NCBI GenBank assembly: GCA_027030435.1
Contig: JALVEX010000251.1
Location: 1 to 27,668, forward strand
Direction: 5' to 3'
From: Paracoccaceae bacterium
GTDB lineage: Bacteria > Pseudomonadota > Alphaproteobacteria > Rhodobacterales > Rhodobacteraceae
Length of the DNA stretch: 27,668 nt
In this document: in pieces, positions 8,512 to 14,964 of the stretch
Layout: every line of letters begins with the position of its first letter
How positions within the stretch are numbered: the stretch's first letter is position 1
Notes under the pieces: model-generated
What the model was told of the DNA's origin: nothing
The model's input: only the letters and a program-made list of their open reading frames with translations
Database searches by the model: none
Translations under genes and position numbers: made by a program

Positions 8512-9147
8512 ATGTCGGAAATGCCTGTGCTCGAAGTGATGGGAGCCATGCTCTACAAGGGTTTTCTGCCGCCTTCCGCCCAGCGCGCCCTCCTCGATGA
8601 TATCCGGGCCGTGGAGCGTGCCGCGCCGCTGTATGCCCCCGTTACGCGCAGCGGGCGGAAGATGTCGGTGCGCATCACATCGGCCGGTGCTCTTGGCTGG
8701 GTGTCCGACAGGCGCGGCTATCGCTACGAGCCACGCCATCCTTCCGGGGTGCCCTGGCCGCCGATCCCGCAAAGCCTGCTTGGCATCTGGAAGGATCTGC
8801 TGCCGGATGCCCCGCCGCCTGACAGCTGCCTGATAAATTACTATGGCGAAGGGGCGAGGATGGGCCTGCATCAGGATCGTGACGAGGCCGATCTCACATT
8901 GCCGATCCTTTCCGTCTCGCTCGGAGATGACGCGCTGTTTCGCATCGGCGGGGCGGCGCGTGGCGGCAGGACGCAATCGGTGGTGCTTTCCTCCGGCGAC
9001 GTGCTGGTGATGCAAGGCCCGGCGCGCCTTGCCTGGCACGGGATAGATCGCATCCGCCCCGGCACCTCCCGCCTGCTGAAAAACGGCGGACGGCTCAATC
9101 TCACCCTGCGGGTGGCGGGGCCTGTCGGGAAGCCGGCCGCTCAGTGA
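8512..9147 (+). CDS. alkB: AlkB-type 2-oxoglutarate/Fe(II) dioxygenase
   Basis: A 211-residue member of the AlkB family, which oxidatively removes alkyl groups (1-methyladenine, 3-methylcytosine) from DNA or RNA. Iron ligands are visible: HQD (His120, Asp122) and the distal His in LAWHGIDRI (His176). The 2-oxoglutarate and substrate motif RLNLTLR (Arg194 to Arg200) matches the RxNxTxR signature. The N-terminal substrate-lid segment is present. Start ATG 8512 is preferred because AGGGGG (8501-8506) lies five bases upstream; ATG 8473 would add 13 residues without a ribosome site. It diverges from dnaK, and its stop overlaps the convergent SH3-protein gene by seven bases. I see no Ada-type operator or adjacent ada gene, so adaptive-response control is not evident. 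Confidence 0.92.
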   Translation: MSEMPVLEVMGAMLYKGFLPPSAQRALLDDIRAVERAAPLYAPVTRSGRKMSVRITSAGALGWVSDRRGYRYEPRHPSGVPWPPIPQSLLGIWKDLLPDAPPPDSCLINYYGEGARMGLHQDRDEADLTLPILSVSLGDDALFRIGGAARGGRTQSVVLSSGDVLVMQGPARLAWHGIDRIRPGTSRLLKNGGRLNLTLRVAGPVGKPAAQ

Positions 9148-9812
9148 GCGGCAAGGCTGCAGCAGCCGGAAATCAGGCGCCTCGTGCCGGCATCGGAAAG
9201 AATGGCGTCAATCTCGAGCCCATAGGCGCGATCGCTCATGCCGTCGTAGCAGATCCTGCGCCGGACCACCGCCTGAACATCAATGCCGACGCCGGCCAGA
9301 ACGGTGCCATAAGCGGAAGGCCCGCCATTGGCGCTGATGTCTGCCCAGAGCAGGGAAAGCGCCTTTTCCTCCTCCCCGGCCTCGCCGGGCGCCGAGAAGA
9401 TTGCCCGCCCGTTCCTTTCAATGCCGAGCGTCCAGAAGGGCTCTGTCCCGAAACAGGTGATCGGTGACGGGAGGGCCTCGGGATCCTGCCCCGGCTGGCG
9501 GGCGAGATAGCGCATCGAAACCCAGCCCGTGGCTTCCGGAAGGCCGATCATGCCCCATTTGCCGCTTTCATCAATCCCGACGATTTCGATCCCCCTGGCA
9601 TCCGGAGCCAGCGTTGCGATGATCGGTGAGCGGGGATCCGGCCTTGCCCGCACATTCAGCACATCATCCGAAGCCACATCCTGCACATCGTAAAGCGCCG
9701 GCAGATCGCGCCAGGGGGCAAGTGGAGCCTCGGCCTTTGCCGCAAATGCAGCGAGGCAGAGAACAAGCGCTCCGATTATGGGGCGGGAAAGGATGGATCG
9801 GGGTGAGGTCAT
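9141..9812 (-). CDS. Secreted SH3-like protein with C-terminal EPFW domain
   Basis: A 223-residue exported protein. The signal peptide covers residues 1-28 (basic MTSPRSILSR, hydrophobic IIGALVLCLAAFA, cleavage near AKA). A bacterial SH3 domain follows at about 38-105, with LNVRARPDPRSPIIATL and GWVSMRYL, a fold that usually binds peptidoglycan or cell-wall peptides. The C-terminal domain begins CFGTEPFWTLGI; the C-x-G-x-EPFW motif resembles the uncharacterised COG3650 family. Four cysteines (119, 193, 216 and 217) could form disulfides. ATG 9812 is chosen because it overlaps the stop of the upstream permease gene (ATGA, 9809-9812) and fits the signal peptide; a longer open frame to 10154 merely runs antiphase through the permease. 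The molecular function is unknown. Confidence 0.85.
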   Translation of the reverse strand: MTSPRSILSRPIIGALVLCLAAFAAKAEAPLAPWRDLPALYDVQDVASDDVLNVRARPDPRSPIIATLAPDARGIEIVGIDESGKWGMIGLPEATGWVSMRYLARQPGQDPEALPSPITCFGTEPFWTLGIERNGRAIFSAPGEAGEEEKALSLLWADISANGGPSAYGTVLAGVGIDVQAVVRRRICYDGMSDRAYGLEIDAILSDAGTRRLISGCCSLAAH

Positions 9813-10630
9813 TGCCTTGCGCTCCAGCTCAGAGAAGCATTCTTTCGGGTGTAGAATTCCCCCATGAGCCCGATCATCAACAGCGCCAGGCTGAGCTTGA
9901 TCGCATATGTGTAATCGCTGAAATGGGGGTTGTAATTGATGAAGGCGAAGCCGCGGGCCTGATCGATGCAGTGAAACAGCGGATTCCAGGAAAAAAGGGC
10001 GAGCTTGCTCGCGGGCAGCGTGTTGGCGAGGAACATCTTGCCGGATGCGATCATGTTGGCGCGTGAATAGATCATCGAGCCGATGCTCACGAAATTTGGC
10101 GCCCAGGGCTTCAGTGCGAGAAAGACCATGCCGATGGATACCCCGGAGAACCACGCGAGCAGGAACATCCCGATCACGCCAAAAGGCTGATCGATCTCGA
10201 TCGGTTTCACGCCTACATGATAGCCGAAAAGCACGACTGCCGCCGAAAGCACCTGGATGTAGAGAGCGGCCAGGGCCGATGACGTTATGGCAACGAACGT
10301 GTTCATCGGGGCATGCAGCATCATGGGCGAAGCGGGCCCTTCCGACCCCACGACAGCGCCGAGGGCTTTCGTATGGGTCAGGAAGAGGAATATCCCGGAC
10401 ATGATATAGATCATGAAATCCCCACGTACGACGCTGCCGCGCAGGCCGAGGATTGACATCATCACGTAGAAAACCGCCACCAGAACGAGGAGCTGGGTGA
10501 TATTGAGCAAGAGGCCGATCAGGGCATTCCCGTGGCTCTTGCGCACCTTTCGGACCGTGGCGTGATAGATCACGCTCAGAAGGCCGGCCGCGGCCTGAGA
10601 TGTGGTCTGTTTGCGCCGGGTTTCGAACAT
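9809..10630 (-). CDS. ABC-2 type transporter permease (polysaccharide-export-like)
   Basis: A 273-residue integral membrane protein. A basic cytoplasmic N-terminus (FETRRKQTTSQ) is followed by about six hydrophobic segments, beginning with ALIGLLLNITQLLVLVAVFY and ending with IKLSLALLMIGLMGEFYTRK. The motif NPLFHCIDQARGFAF is typical of ABC-2 permeases of the KpsM/RfbA/TagG type that export polysaccharides or lipids. No ATP-binding subunit gene lies in the window, so its ATPase must be elsewhere. The last four bases are shared with the start of the SH3-protein gene, so the two are translationally coupled. It is transcribed away from cysQ. The substrate is unproven; the nearby glycan genes make a glycan plausible but are on the opposite strand. 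Confidence 0.82.
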   Translation of the reverse strand: MFETRRKQTTSQAAAGLLSVIYHATVRKVRKSHGNALIGLLLNITQLLVLVAVFYVMMSILGLRGSVVRGDFMIYIMSGIFLFLTHTKALGAVVGSEGPASPMMLHAPMNTFVAITSSALAALYIQVLSAAVVLFGYHVGVKPIEIDQPFGVIGMFLLAWFSGVSIGMVFLALKPWAPNFVSIGSMIYSRANMIASGKMFLANTLPASKLALFSWNPLFHCIDQARGFAFINYNPHFSDYTYAIKLSLALLMIGLMGEFYTRKNASLSWSARQ

Positions 10631-10677
10631 TGCCTTGCCAGAGCCTTCCGGAATTTCCTGCAGATTGCCGAGGATAG

Positions 10678-10697
10678 CGGCAAAAGCTTGCCGTTTT
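10678..10697 (+). promoter_or_regulatory. Hairpin with T-tail in the permease/cysQ divergent region
   Basis: Arms CGGCAA (10678-10683) and TTGCCG (10688-10693) around the loop AAGC are followed by TTTT on the plus strand. It looks like an intrinsic terminator facing cysQ, although no gene ends here. It may be an attenuator in a long cysQ leader or a block on antisense transcription. Confidence 0.4.
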
Positions 10698-10717
10698 CCT
10701 TATTGTTCAACATAAGG
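10698..10717. promoter_or_regulatory. Inverted repeat, possible operator between permease and cysQ
   Basis: Exact arms CCTTAT (10698-10703) and ATAAGG (10712-10717) flank eight bases in an unusually AT-rich patch of the divergent intergenic region. The size and spacing suit a dimeric regulator site. No specific regulator can be named. Confidence 0.3.
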
Positions 10718-10794
10718 GCTCATACAGATGCGATCAATGCGGCCAATCCGGGCCGGGAACGGGTGAGTATGGGCCGGCAGGAGGGAAAATCAGG

Positions 10795-11595
10795 GTGGAT
10801 CAGGATGAAGAGATGATGAAACTCTTTCGCCGACTGGCGATCGAGGCGGGCGAGAAGATCATGGAGATCTACCGGTCCGGTGATCTCGATGTGGAGGCGA
10901 AAAGCGATCAGAGCCCAGTGACCCGCGCCGACAAGGCCGCCGATGCGGTGATTTCCGAAGGGCTGCGCCGGGCCTTCCCGGATATCCTGCTGATAACGGA
11001 AGAACAGGCCGAAACCCATGCCCGGGCGGCTGATCGTTTCCTGATCGTCGATCCTCTGGACGGCACGAAGGAATTCATCCGCAGGCGTGGCGATTTCACT
11101 GTGAATATCGCATATGTGGAAGATGGCGTGCCGGTGAGAGGCATCGTTTTTGCGCCCGCCCGCGAGCGGCTTTTCCTGACGGCGCCGGATGGCTCCGCCC
11201 GAGAGGAGACCGGCCCGTTTGATGCCGGGAAGCCGGGCCCCTCACGCAGGATATCCGTCTCAACCCCGGACAATGACGCCCTGATCGTGGTGGCCTCCAA
11301 ATCCCACCGGGACAAGGCCACGGACGACTACATCGCGAAATACAAGGTGAAGGAAAGCCGCAGCGCCGGTTCTTCGCTGAAGTTCTGCCTCGTGGCCACG
11401 GGAGAGGCGGATCTCTACCCCCGCCTCGGGCGGACGATGGAATGGGATACGGCGGCGGGCCATGCTGTCTTGCGTGCGGCGGGGGGGCATGTTGTGCGGT
11501 TCGATGATCTTGAGCCGCTGACATATGGCAAGCCGAGTTATGAAAATCCTTATTTCATCGCCCATGCGCCCGGGGTTCGTCTGTTTTCGCCATGA
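10795..11595 (+). CDS. cysQ: 3'(2'),5'-bisphosphate nucleotidase CysQ
   Basis: CysQ hydrolyses 3'-phosphoadenosine 5'-phosphate (PAP) to AMP, clearing the by-product of PAPS use. The inositol-monophosphatase fold signatures are present: TEE (68-70), the metal motif DPLDGT (86-91), and the second motif EWDTAAGHAV with Trp217-Asp218. Length is 266 residues, normal. The start is GTG 10795 with AGGAGG at 10779-10784, ten bases away; ATG 10813 is a possible shorter start. Its position upstream of galU and of a sulfotransferase gene is suggestive, because sulfotransferases release PAP, which inhibits them. A family ambiguity with inositol monophosphatases exists, but the sequence fits the CysQ branch better. 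Confidence 0.93.
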   Translation: MDQDEEMMKLFRRLAIEAGEKIMEIYRSGDLDVEAKSDQSPVTRADKAADAVISEGLRRAFPDILLITEEQAETHARAADRFLIVDPLDGTKEFIRRRGDFTVNIAYVEDGVPVRGIVFAPARERLFLTAPDGSAREETGPFDAGKPGPSRRISVSTPDNDALIVVASKSHRDKATDDYIAKYKVKESRSAGSSLKFCLVATGEADLYPRLGRTMEWDTAAGHAVLRAAGGHVVRFDDLEPLTYGKPSYENPYFIAHAPGVRLFSP

Positions 11596-11644
11596 GGGGG
11601 CCGGAACCTTGCCAGAGGCTCAGCGGGAATGTGGCTTCAGGCCT

Positions 11645-11661
11645 CCCATACCCCGTATGGG
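11645..11661. repeat. 7-bp inverted repeat between cysQ and galU
   Basis: Exact arms CCCATAC (11645-11651) and GTATGGG (11655-11661) have a 3-base loop. It lies 50 bases after the cysQ stop with no T-tract behind it. It may be a hairpin at the cysQ 3' end, or an operator just upstream of the proposed galU promoter. Confidence 0.4.
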
Positions 11662-11699
11662 TGATGTATCCCGGGGGGAAAGGCTGTCGAATTATAACA

Positions 11700-11729
11700 T
11701 TGAACAGAAATGAGAAATGGACCAATAAT
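11700..11729 (+). promoter_or_regulatory. Probable housekeeping promoter of galU
   Basis: TTGAAC (11700-11705) and AATAAT (11724-11729) are separated by 18 bases, close to the sigma-70 consensus and set in an AT-rich patch. Transcription would start near 11736, about 30 bases before the chosen galU start. Confidence 0.45.
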
Positions 11730-11767
11730 GAGATATATGCGGGGCTTGTATGTCTAGGGTGTTCACG

Positions 11768-12661
11768 ATGACCAGAAAAGTTACCAAGGCGATCTTCCCC
11801 GTTGCGGGCCTTGGAACGCGTTTCCTGCCGGCCACGAAATCGGTTCCGAAGGAAATCATGACGCTGGTGGATCGCCCCCTGATCCAGTATGCGATCGACG
11901 AGGCCCGCGCGGCCGGGATCAAGGAATTCATCTTCGTGACATCCCGCGGAAAAGGGGCGCTCGAGGATTATTTCGATACCGCGCCCGGGCTCGAAGCAGC
12001 CCTGCGCAAGAAAGGGAAGCTGGATCTTCTGCAGGAGCTGAAGAATACCAACATGGAAAGCGGCGCCATCGCCTATATCCGCCAGCATCAGGCGCTGGGC
12101 CTCGGGCATGCCGTCTGGTGCGCACGCCGCCTTATCGCCGATGAGCCCTTTGCCGTCATCCTGCCTGATGACGTGATCGCGGCGGAAAAGCCTTGCCTTC
12201 AGCAGATGACGGAAGCCTATGCCGAAACGGGCGGCTGCATGGTGGCCGCGATGGAGGTTCCGGCTGACAGGGTTTCTTCCTACGGCATACTCGATGTGAA
12301 GGAAGACAGGGGCTCGCTTGTGCAGGCTGCCGGGATGGTCGAGAAGCCGGAGCGGGATCAGGCGCCATCAAACCTCGCCGTGATTGGGCGCTATATCCTC
12401 ACCCCGGACGTGCTTCGCAATCTCAACCGGATGAAGCAGGGCAGCGGCGGCGAGATCCAGCTGACGGACGCCATCGCCGAAGAGATCGCCAATGGCCGCG
12501 ATGTCTTTGGGCTGCGGTTTCGGGGCCAGCGCTTCGATTGCGGATCGAAGGCCGGGTTCCTGCAGGCAACGGTTGCCTTCGGTCTGGCGCGCGACGATCT
12601 GCGCGAGGAGTTTGCCGATTACCTCACCGAACTGATCGCCCTGCAGAACGCCGCGCAATAG
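11768..12661 (+). CDS. galU: UTP--glucose-1-phosphate uridylyltransferase GalU
   Basis: GalU makes UDP-glucose from UTP and glucose-1-phosphate, the precursor for surface polysaccharides, LPS core sugars and UDP-glucuronate. The nucleotidyltransferase signature VAGLGTRFLPATK (13-25) and the Lys-containing KEIMTLVDRPLIQYAIDEA are intact. VILPDDVI holds the metal-binding Asp and GGEIQLTDAI is the usual late motif. Length is 297 residues from ATG 11768, which has AGGGTG six bases upstream and gives the family N-terminus MTRKVTKAIFPVAG; ATG 11750 would add six residues. It lies directly upstream of the glycosyltransferase/sulfotransferase block and may supply its sugar donor. Confidence 0.97.
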   Translation: MTRKVTKAIFPVAGLGTRFLPATKSVPKEIMTLVDRPLIQYAIDEARAAGIKEFIFVTSRGKGALEDYFDTAPGLEAALRKKGKLDLLQELKNTNMESGAIAYIRQHQALGLGHAVWCARRLIADEPFAVILPDDVIAAEKPCLQQMTEAYAETGGCMVAAMEVPADRVSSYGILDVKEDRGSLVQAAGMVEKPERDQAPSNLAVIGRYILTPDVLRNLNRMKQGSGGEIQLTDAIAEEIANGRDVFGLRFRGQRFDCGSKAGFLQATVAFGLARDDLREEFADYLTELIALQNAAQ

Positions 12662-12667
12662 CAAGGC

Positions 12668-12701
12668 CCTTCTCAATTCGCGACTGTTCTGCCAGAGAAG
12701 G
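12668..12701. repeat. Inverted repeat after galU
   Basis: Arms CCTTCTC (12668-12674) and GAGAAGG (12695-12701) have a 20-base loop, six bases after the galU stop. A second small inverted repeat, CAGGG/CCCTG, follows at 12702-12720. There is no T-tract, so a terminator is not clear. The two stems could mark the 3' end of the galU message. Confidence 0.3.
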
Positions 12702-12758
12702 CAGGGGTCTATGTTCCCTGTGCAATAGCAGGGGATCTTGAGCTGGGATCGCTATGCC

Positions 12759-13778
12759 ATGAGCAAGGCGCGCGAATGGAGAAAGGCATACGGGCTTCGG
12801 TGGAAGCGGCGCCGGCTGCTCTGGCGTGCCTTGAGGAAGCGGCGCGAGATGTCGGCCGTAAGGGATCGGACGGATGCGATTGCGCCGGGAGATGTGCTCC
12901 TGTTTGCGGTTGTGCGCAACGAGATCGAGCGCCTGCCGCATTTTCTCGATCATTACCGCCGGATCGGTGTGGATCATTTTCTCGTTGTCGATAATGCGAG
13001 CAACGATGGCACAGGCCCTTTTCTGGCGGCGCAACCGGATCTTTCCCTCTGGCAGACGCCACACAGCTACAAGCAATCGCGCTTCGGGATGGACTGGCTC
13101 ACCTGGCTCATGATCCGATACGGGCATGGGCATTGGTGCGTTACCGTGGATGCCGATGAAATCCTGATCTACCCGTATCACGATGAGCGCAGCCTGAAGG
13201 ATCTCGGGCGCTGGCTCGAGGTGCAGGGGCAGCAGAGCTTCGGCGCGATCATGCTTGACATGTATCCAAAGGGCCCCATTGGCGACCAGAGCTACCAGCC
13301 CGGAGATGATCCGTTCGAGATCCTTTCCTTGTTCGATGCGGGGAATTATACCTTCACTCCTCAGACGGACATCGCCAACGCCTGGATCAGGGGCGGTGTC
13401 CGGGCGCGGTATTTCTTTGCCGACCGCCCGGAGCGTGCGCCAACCATGGGCAAGAAGCCCTTCGTGAAATGGAACCGCCGCTTCGTTTACATGAATTCAA
13501 CCCATTCTCTCCTGCCGTGCCGGCTCAATCCGGTTCACGATCTTTCCGGCAGCATGACGACCGGCATCCTCCTGCACAGCAAGTTCCTGCCTTCGGTGAT
13601 CGGGCGTTCGCTGGAGGAGAAGGAGAGGGCCGAGCATTTCGCCGTGAGCAGCCTTTATGATTCCTATTATGAAGGCATTGCGCAAAATCCCGATTTTCGG
13701 GGGCCGGAATCCGTTCCTTTTGAAGGCTGGGAGCAGCTTGAGGAATTGGGGCTCATGGCGCGGGGAGGGTGGAAGTAA
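12759..13778 (+). CDS. Glycosyltransferase family 2-type protein, first of a tandem pair
   Basis: A 339-residue GT-A type glycosyltransferase (GT2-like, the Glyco_tranf_2_4 kind). An Arg/Lys/Trp-rich N-terminal helix (residues 8-30, for example LRWKRRRLLWRALRKRRE) may bind membrane or nucleotide sugar phosphates. The nucleotide-binding region holds VVDNASNDGT (77-85) and the metal motif DAD is Asp131-Ala-Asp133 in TVDADEILIYP. No membrane segment is seen. The start is set at ATG 12759, because MSK then aligns with the start of the paralogue downstream; TTG 12738 is the longer alternative but its AGGGGA is only two bases away. The acceptor and sugar are unknown. The position downstream of galU hints at a UDP-hexose donor. 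Confidence 0.88.
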   Translation: MSKAREWRKAYGLRWKRRRLLWRALRKRREMSAVRDRTDAIAPGDVLLFAVVRNEIERLPHFLDHYRRIGVDHFLVVDNASNDGTGPFLAAQPDLSLWQTPHSYKQSRFGMDWLTWLMIRYGHGHWCVTVDADEILIYPYHDERSLKDLGRWLEVQGQQSFGAIMLDMYPKGPIGDQSYQPGDDPFEILSLFDAGNYTFTPQTDIANAWIRGGVRARYFFADRPERAPTMGKKPFVKWNRRFVYMNSTHSLLPCRLNPVHDLSGSMTTGILLHSKFLPSVIGRSLEEKERAEHFAVSSLYDSYYEGIAQNPDFRGPESVPFEGWEQLEELGLMARGGWK

Positions 13779-13782
13779 GGCG

Positions 13783-13797
13783 GGGGAAATACTCCCC
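13783..13797 (+). terminator. Small hairpin after the first glycosyltransferase gene
   Basis: GGGGA (13783-13787) and TCCCC (13793-13797) pair around AATAC, four bases after the stop, followed by TTGTGTAAAT. The T-tract is weak, so termination would be partial at best. Confidence 0.3.
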
Positions 13798-13830
13798 TTG
13801 TGTAAATGCCACGCCTCGCACGGCAATTGC

Positions 13831-13854
13831 AACGCATGGGATTCCCATTTCGTT
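13831..13854. promoter_or_regulatory. Nested palindrome upstream of the second glycosyltransferase
   Basis: ATGGGA-T-TCCCAT (13836-13848) is a perfect 13-base palindrome. It is itself flanked by AACG (13831-13834) and CGTT (13851-13854), extending the symmetry. It stands alone in the 172-base gap between the two glycosyltransferase genes, which suggests a regulator site or an RNA hairpin in a leader. The remaining bases of that gap show no gene. Confidence 0.35.
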
Positions 13855-13950
13855 CAGATTCAAGCAGTATGAAGCAACGGGAAAGGCTCCGCATCGAACG
13901 GGATGTGTCGGTAAGCCCGTGTCGGGTTGGTGCAGAATGGATTTCGGGCC

Positions 13951-14964
13951 GTGAGCAAGCTGCTGGAAGCATACCGCCTCAGGGTGCGGCGCAAGAGGAA
14001 GCTGCTGCGCGCTATCAGAAAGCGCCGGGAGCTGAGAAGCGTTGCCGACCGCACACGCGAGATAAGGCCCGGTGATATCCTCTGTTTCACCACGCTGCGC
14101 AATGAGCGGATCCGCCTTTCATACTTCCTTCGATACTATCGTGATCTCGGTGTCGATCACTTCCTGATGATCGACAACGCCAGCGATGACGGCAGCCGGG
14201 AATTTCTTGCCGAACAGCCGGATGTATCGCTCTGGACGACCCCGCACAGCTACAAGCGCTCCGATTTCGGAACCGACTGGATCAATGGCCTCCTGCGGCG
14301 CCATGCCCATGGCCATTGGGCGCTCGTCGTGGATGTGGACGAGTTCCTCGTCTATCCTTTCTGCGATACCCGCCCCCTGGGGGCGCTCGTGGATTGGCTC
14401 GATGCTTCCTCCATGCGATCCTTCGGCGCCATGCTGCTGGACATGTATCCAAAGGGCCCGATCGATGCGGTGCCCTACCGTGCCGGGCAGGATCCCTTCG
14501 AGATCGCAAGCTGGTTTGACAGCGGGAACTACATGCTGGAGAAAAACCCGGTCTACAGAAACCTCTGGATCCAGGGCGGCCCCAGAATGCGCGCATTCTT
14601 TGGCGACAATCCGGAGCGCGCTCCGGCGCTCAACAAGATACCGCTCGTGAAATGGCATCGCGGCAATGCCTTCGTTGAGTCAACCCACATGCTCCTGCCG
14701 CGCGGGCTCAATCTGGTTTACGATCAATGGGGCGGCGAAAGGATATCGGGATGCCTTCTGCACGCGAAATTCCTGGATACCTTCCGGGAAAAGGCCCGTG
14801 AGGAGCTGAACAGGCGCCAGCATTACGCCAACAGCCATGAATACAGGGCCTATCATGAGCGCCTGAGCAAGGATTCGAATCTCTGGAACCAGTGGTCCGA
14901 AAAATACATCAACTGGCGCCAGCTCGAAGTCCTGGGGCTGATGTCGAAGGGGAACTGGGCATGA
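13951..14964 (+). CDS. Glycosyltransferase family 2-type protein, second of a tandem pair
   Basis: A 337-residue paralogue of the preceding gene that aligns over its whole length. The basic N-terminal helix (LRVRRKRKLLRAIRKRRE), the nucleotide region MIDNASDDGS and the metal motif Asp128-Val-Asp130 (VVDVDEFLVYP) all correspond, as do LLDMYPKGPI, the FVESTHMLLPRGLN region and the C-terminal LGLMSKGNW. It is therefore a tandem duplication followed by divergence, probably to a different acceptor. Start GTG 13951 is chosen by alignment with the paralogue (both MSK); GTG 13927 is an alternative adding eight residues. The stop overlaps the start of the GT14 gene (ATGA, 14961-14964), so the two are translationally coupled. 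Confidence 0.88.
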   Translation: MSKLLEAYRLRVRRKRKLLRAIRKRRELRSVADRTREIRPGDILCFTTLRNERIRLSYFLRYYRDLGVDHFLMIDNASDDGSREFLAEQPDVSLWTTPHSYKRSDFGTDWINGLLRRHAHGHWALVVDVDEFLVYPFCDTRPLGALVDWLDASSMRSFGAMLLDMYPKGPIDAVPYRAGQDPFEIASWFDSGNYMLEKNPVYRNLWIQGGPRMRAFFGDNPERAPALNKIPLVKWHRGNAFVESTHMLLPRGLNLVYDQWGGERISGCLLHAKFLDTFREKAREELNRRQHYANSHEYRAYHERLSKDSNLWNQWSEKYINWRQLEVLGLMSKGNWA

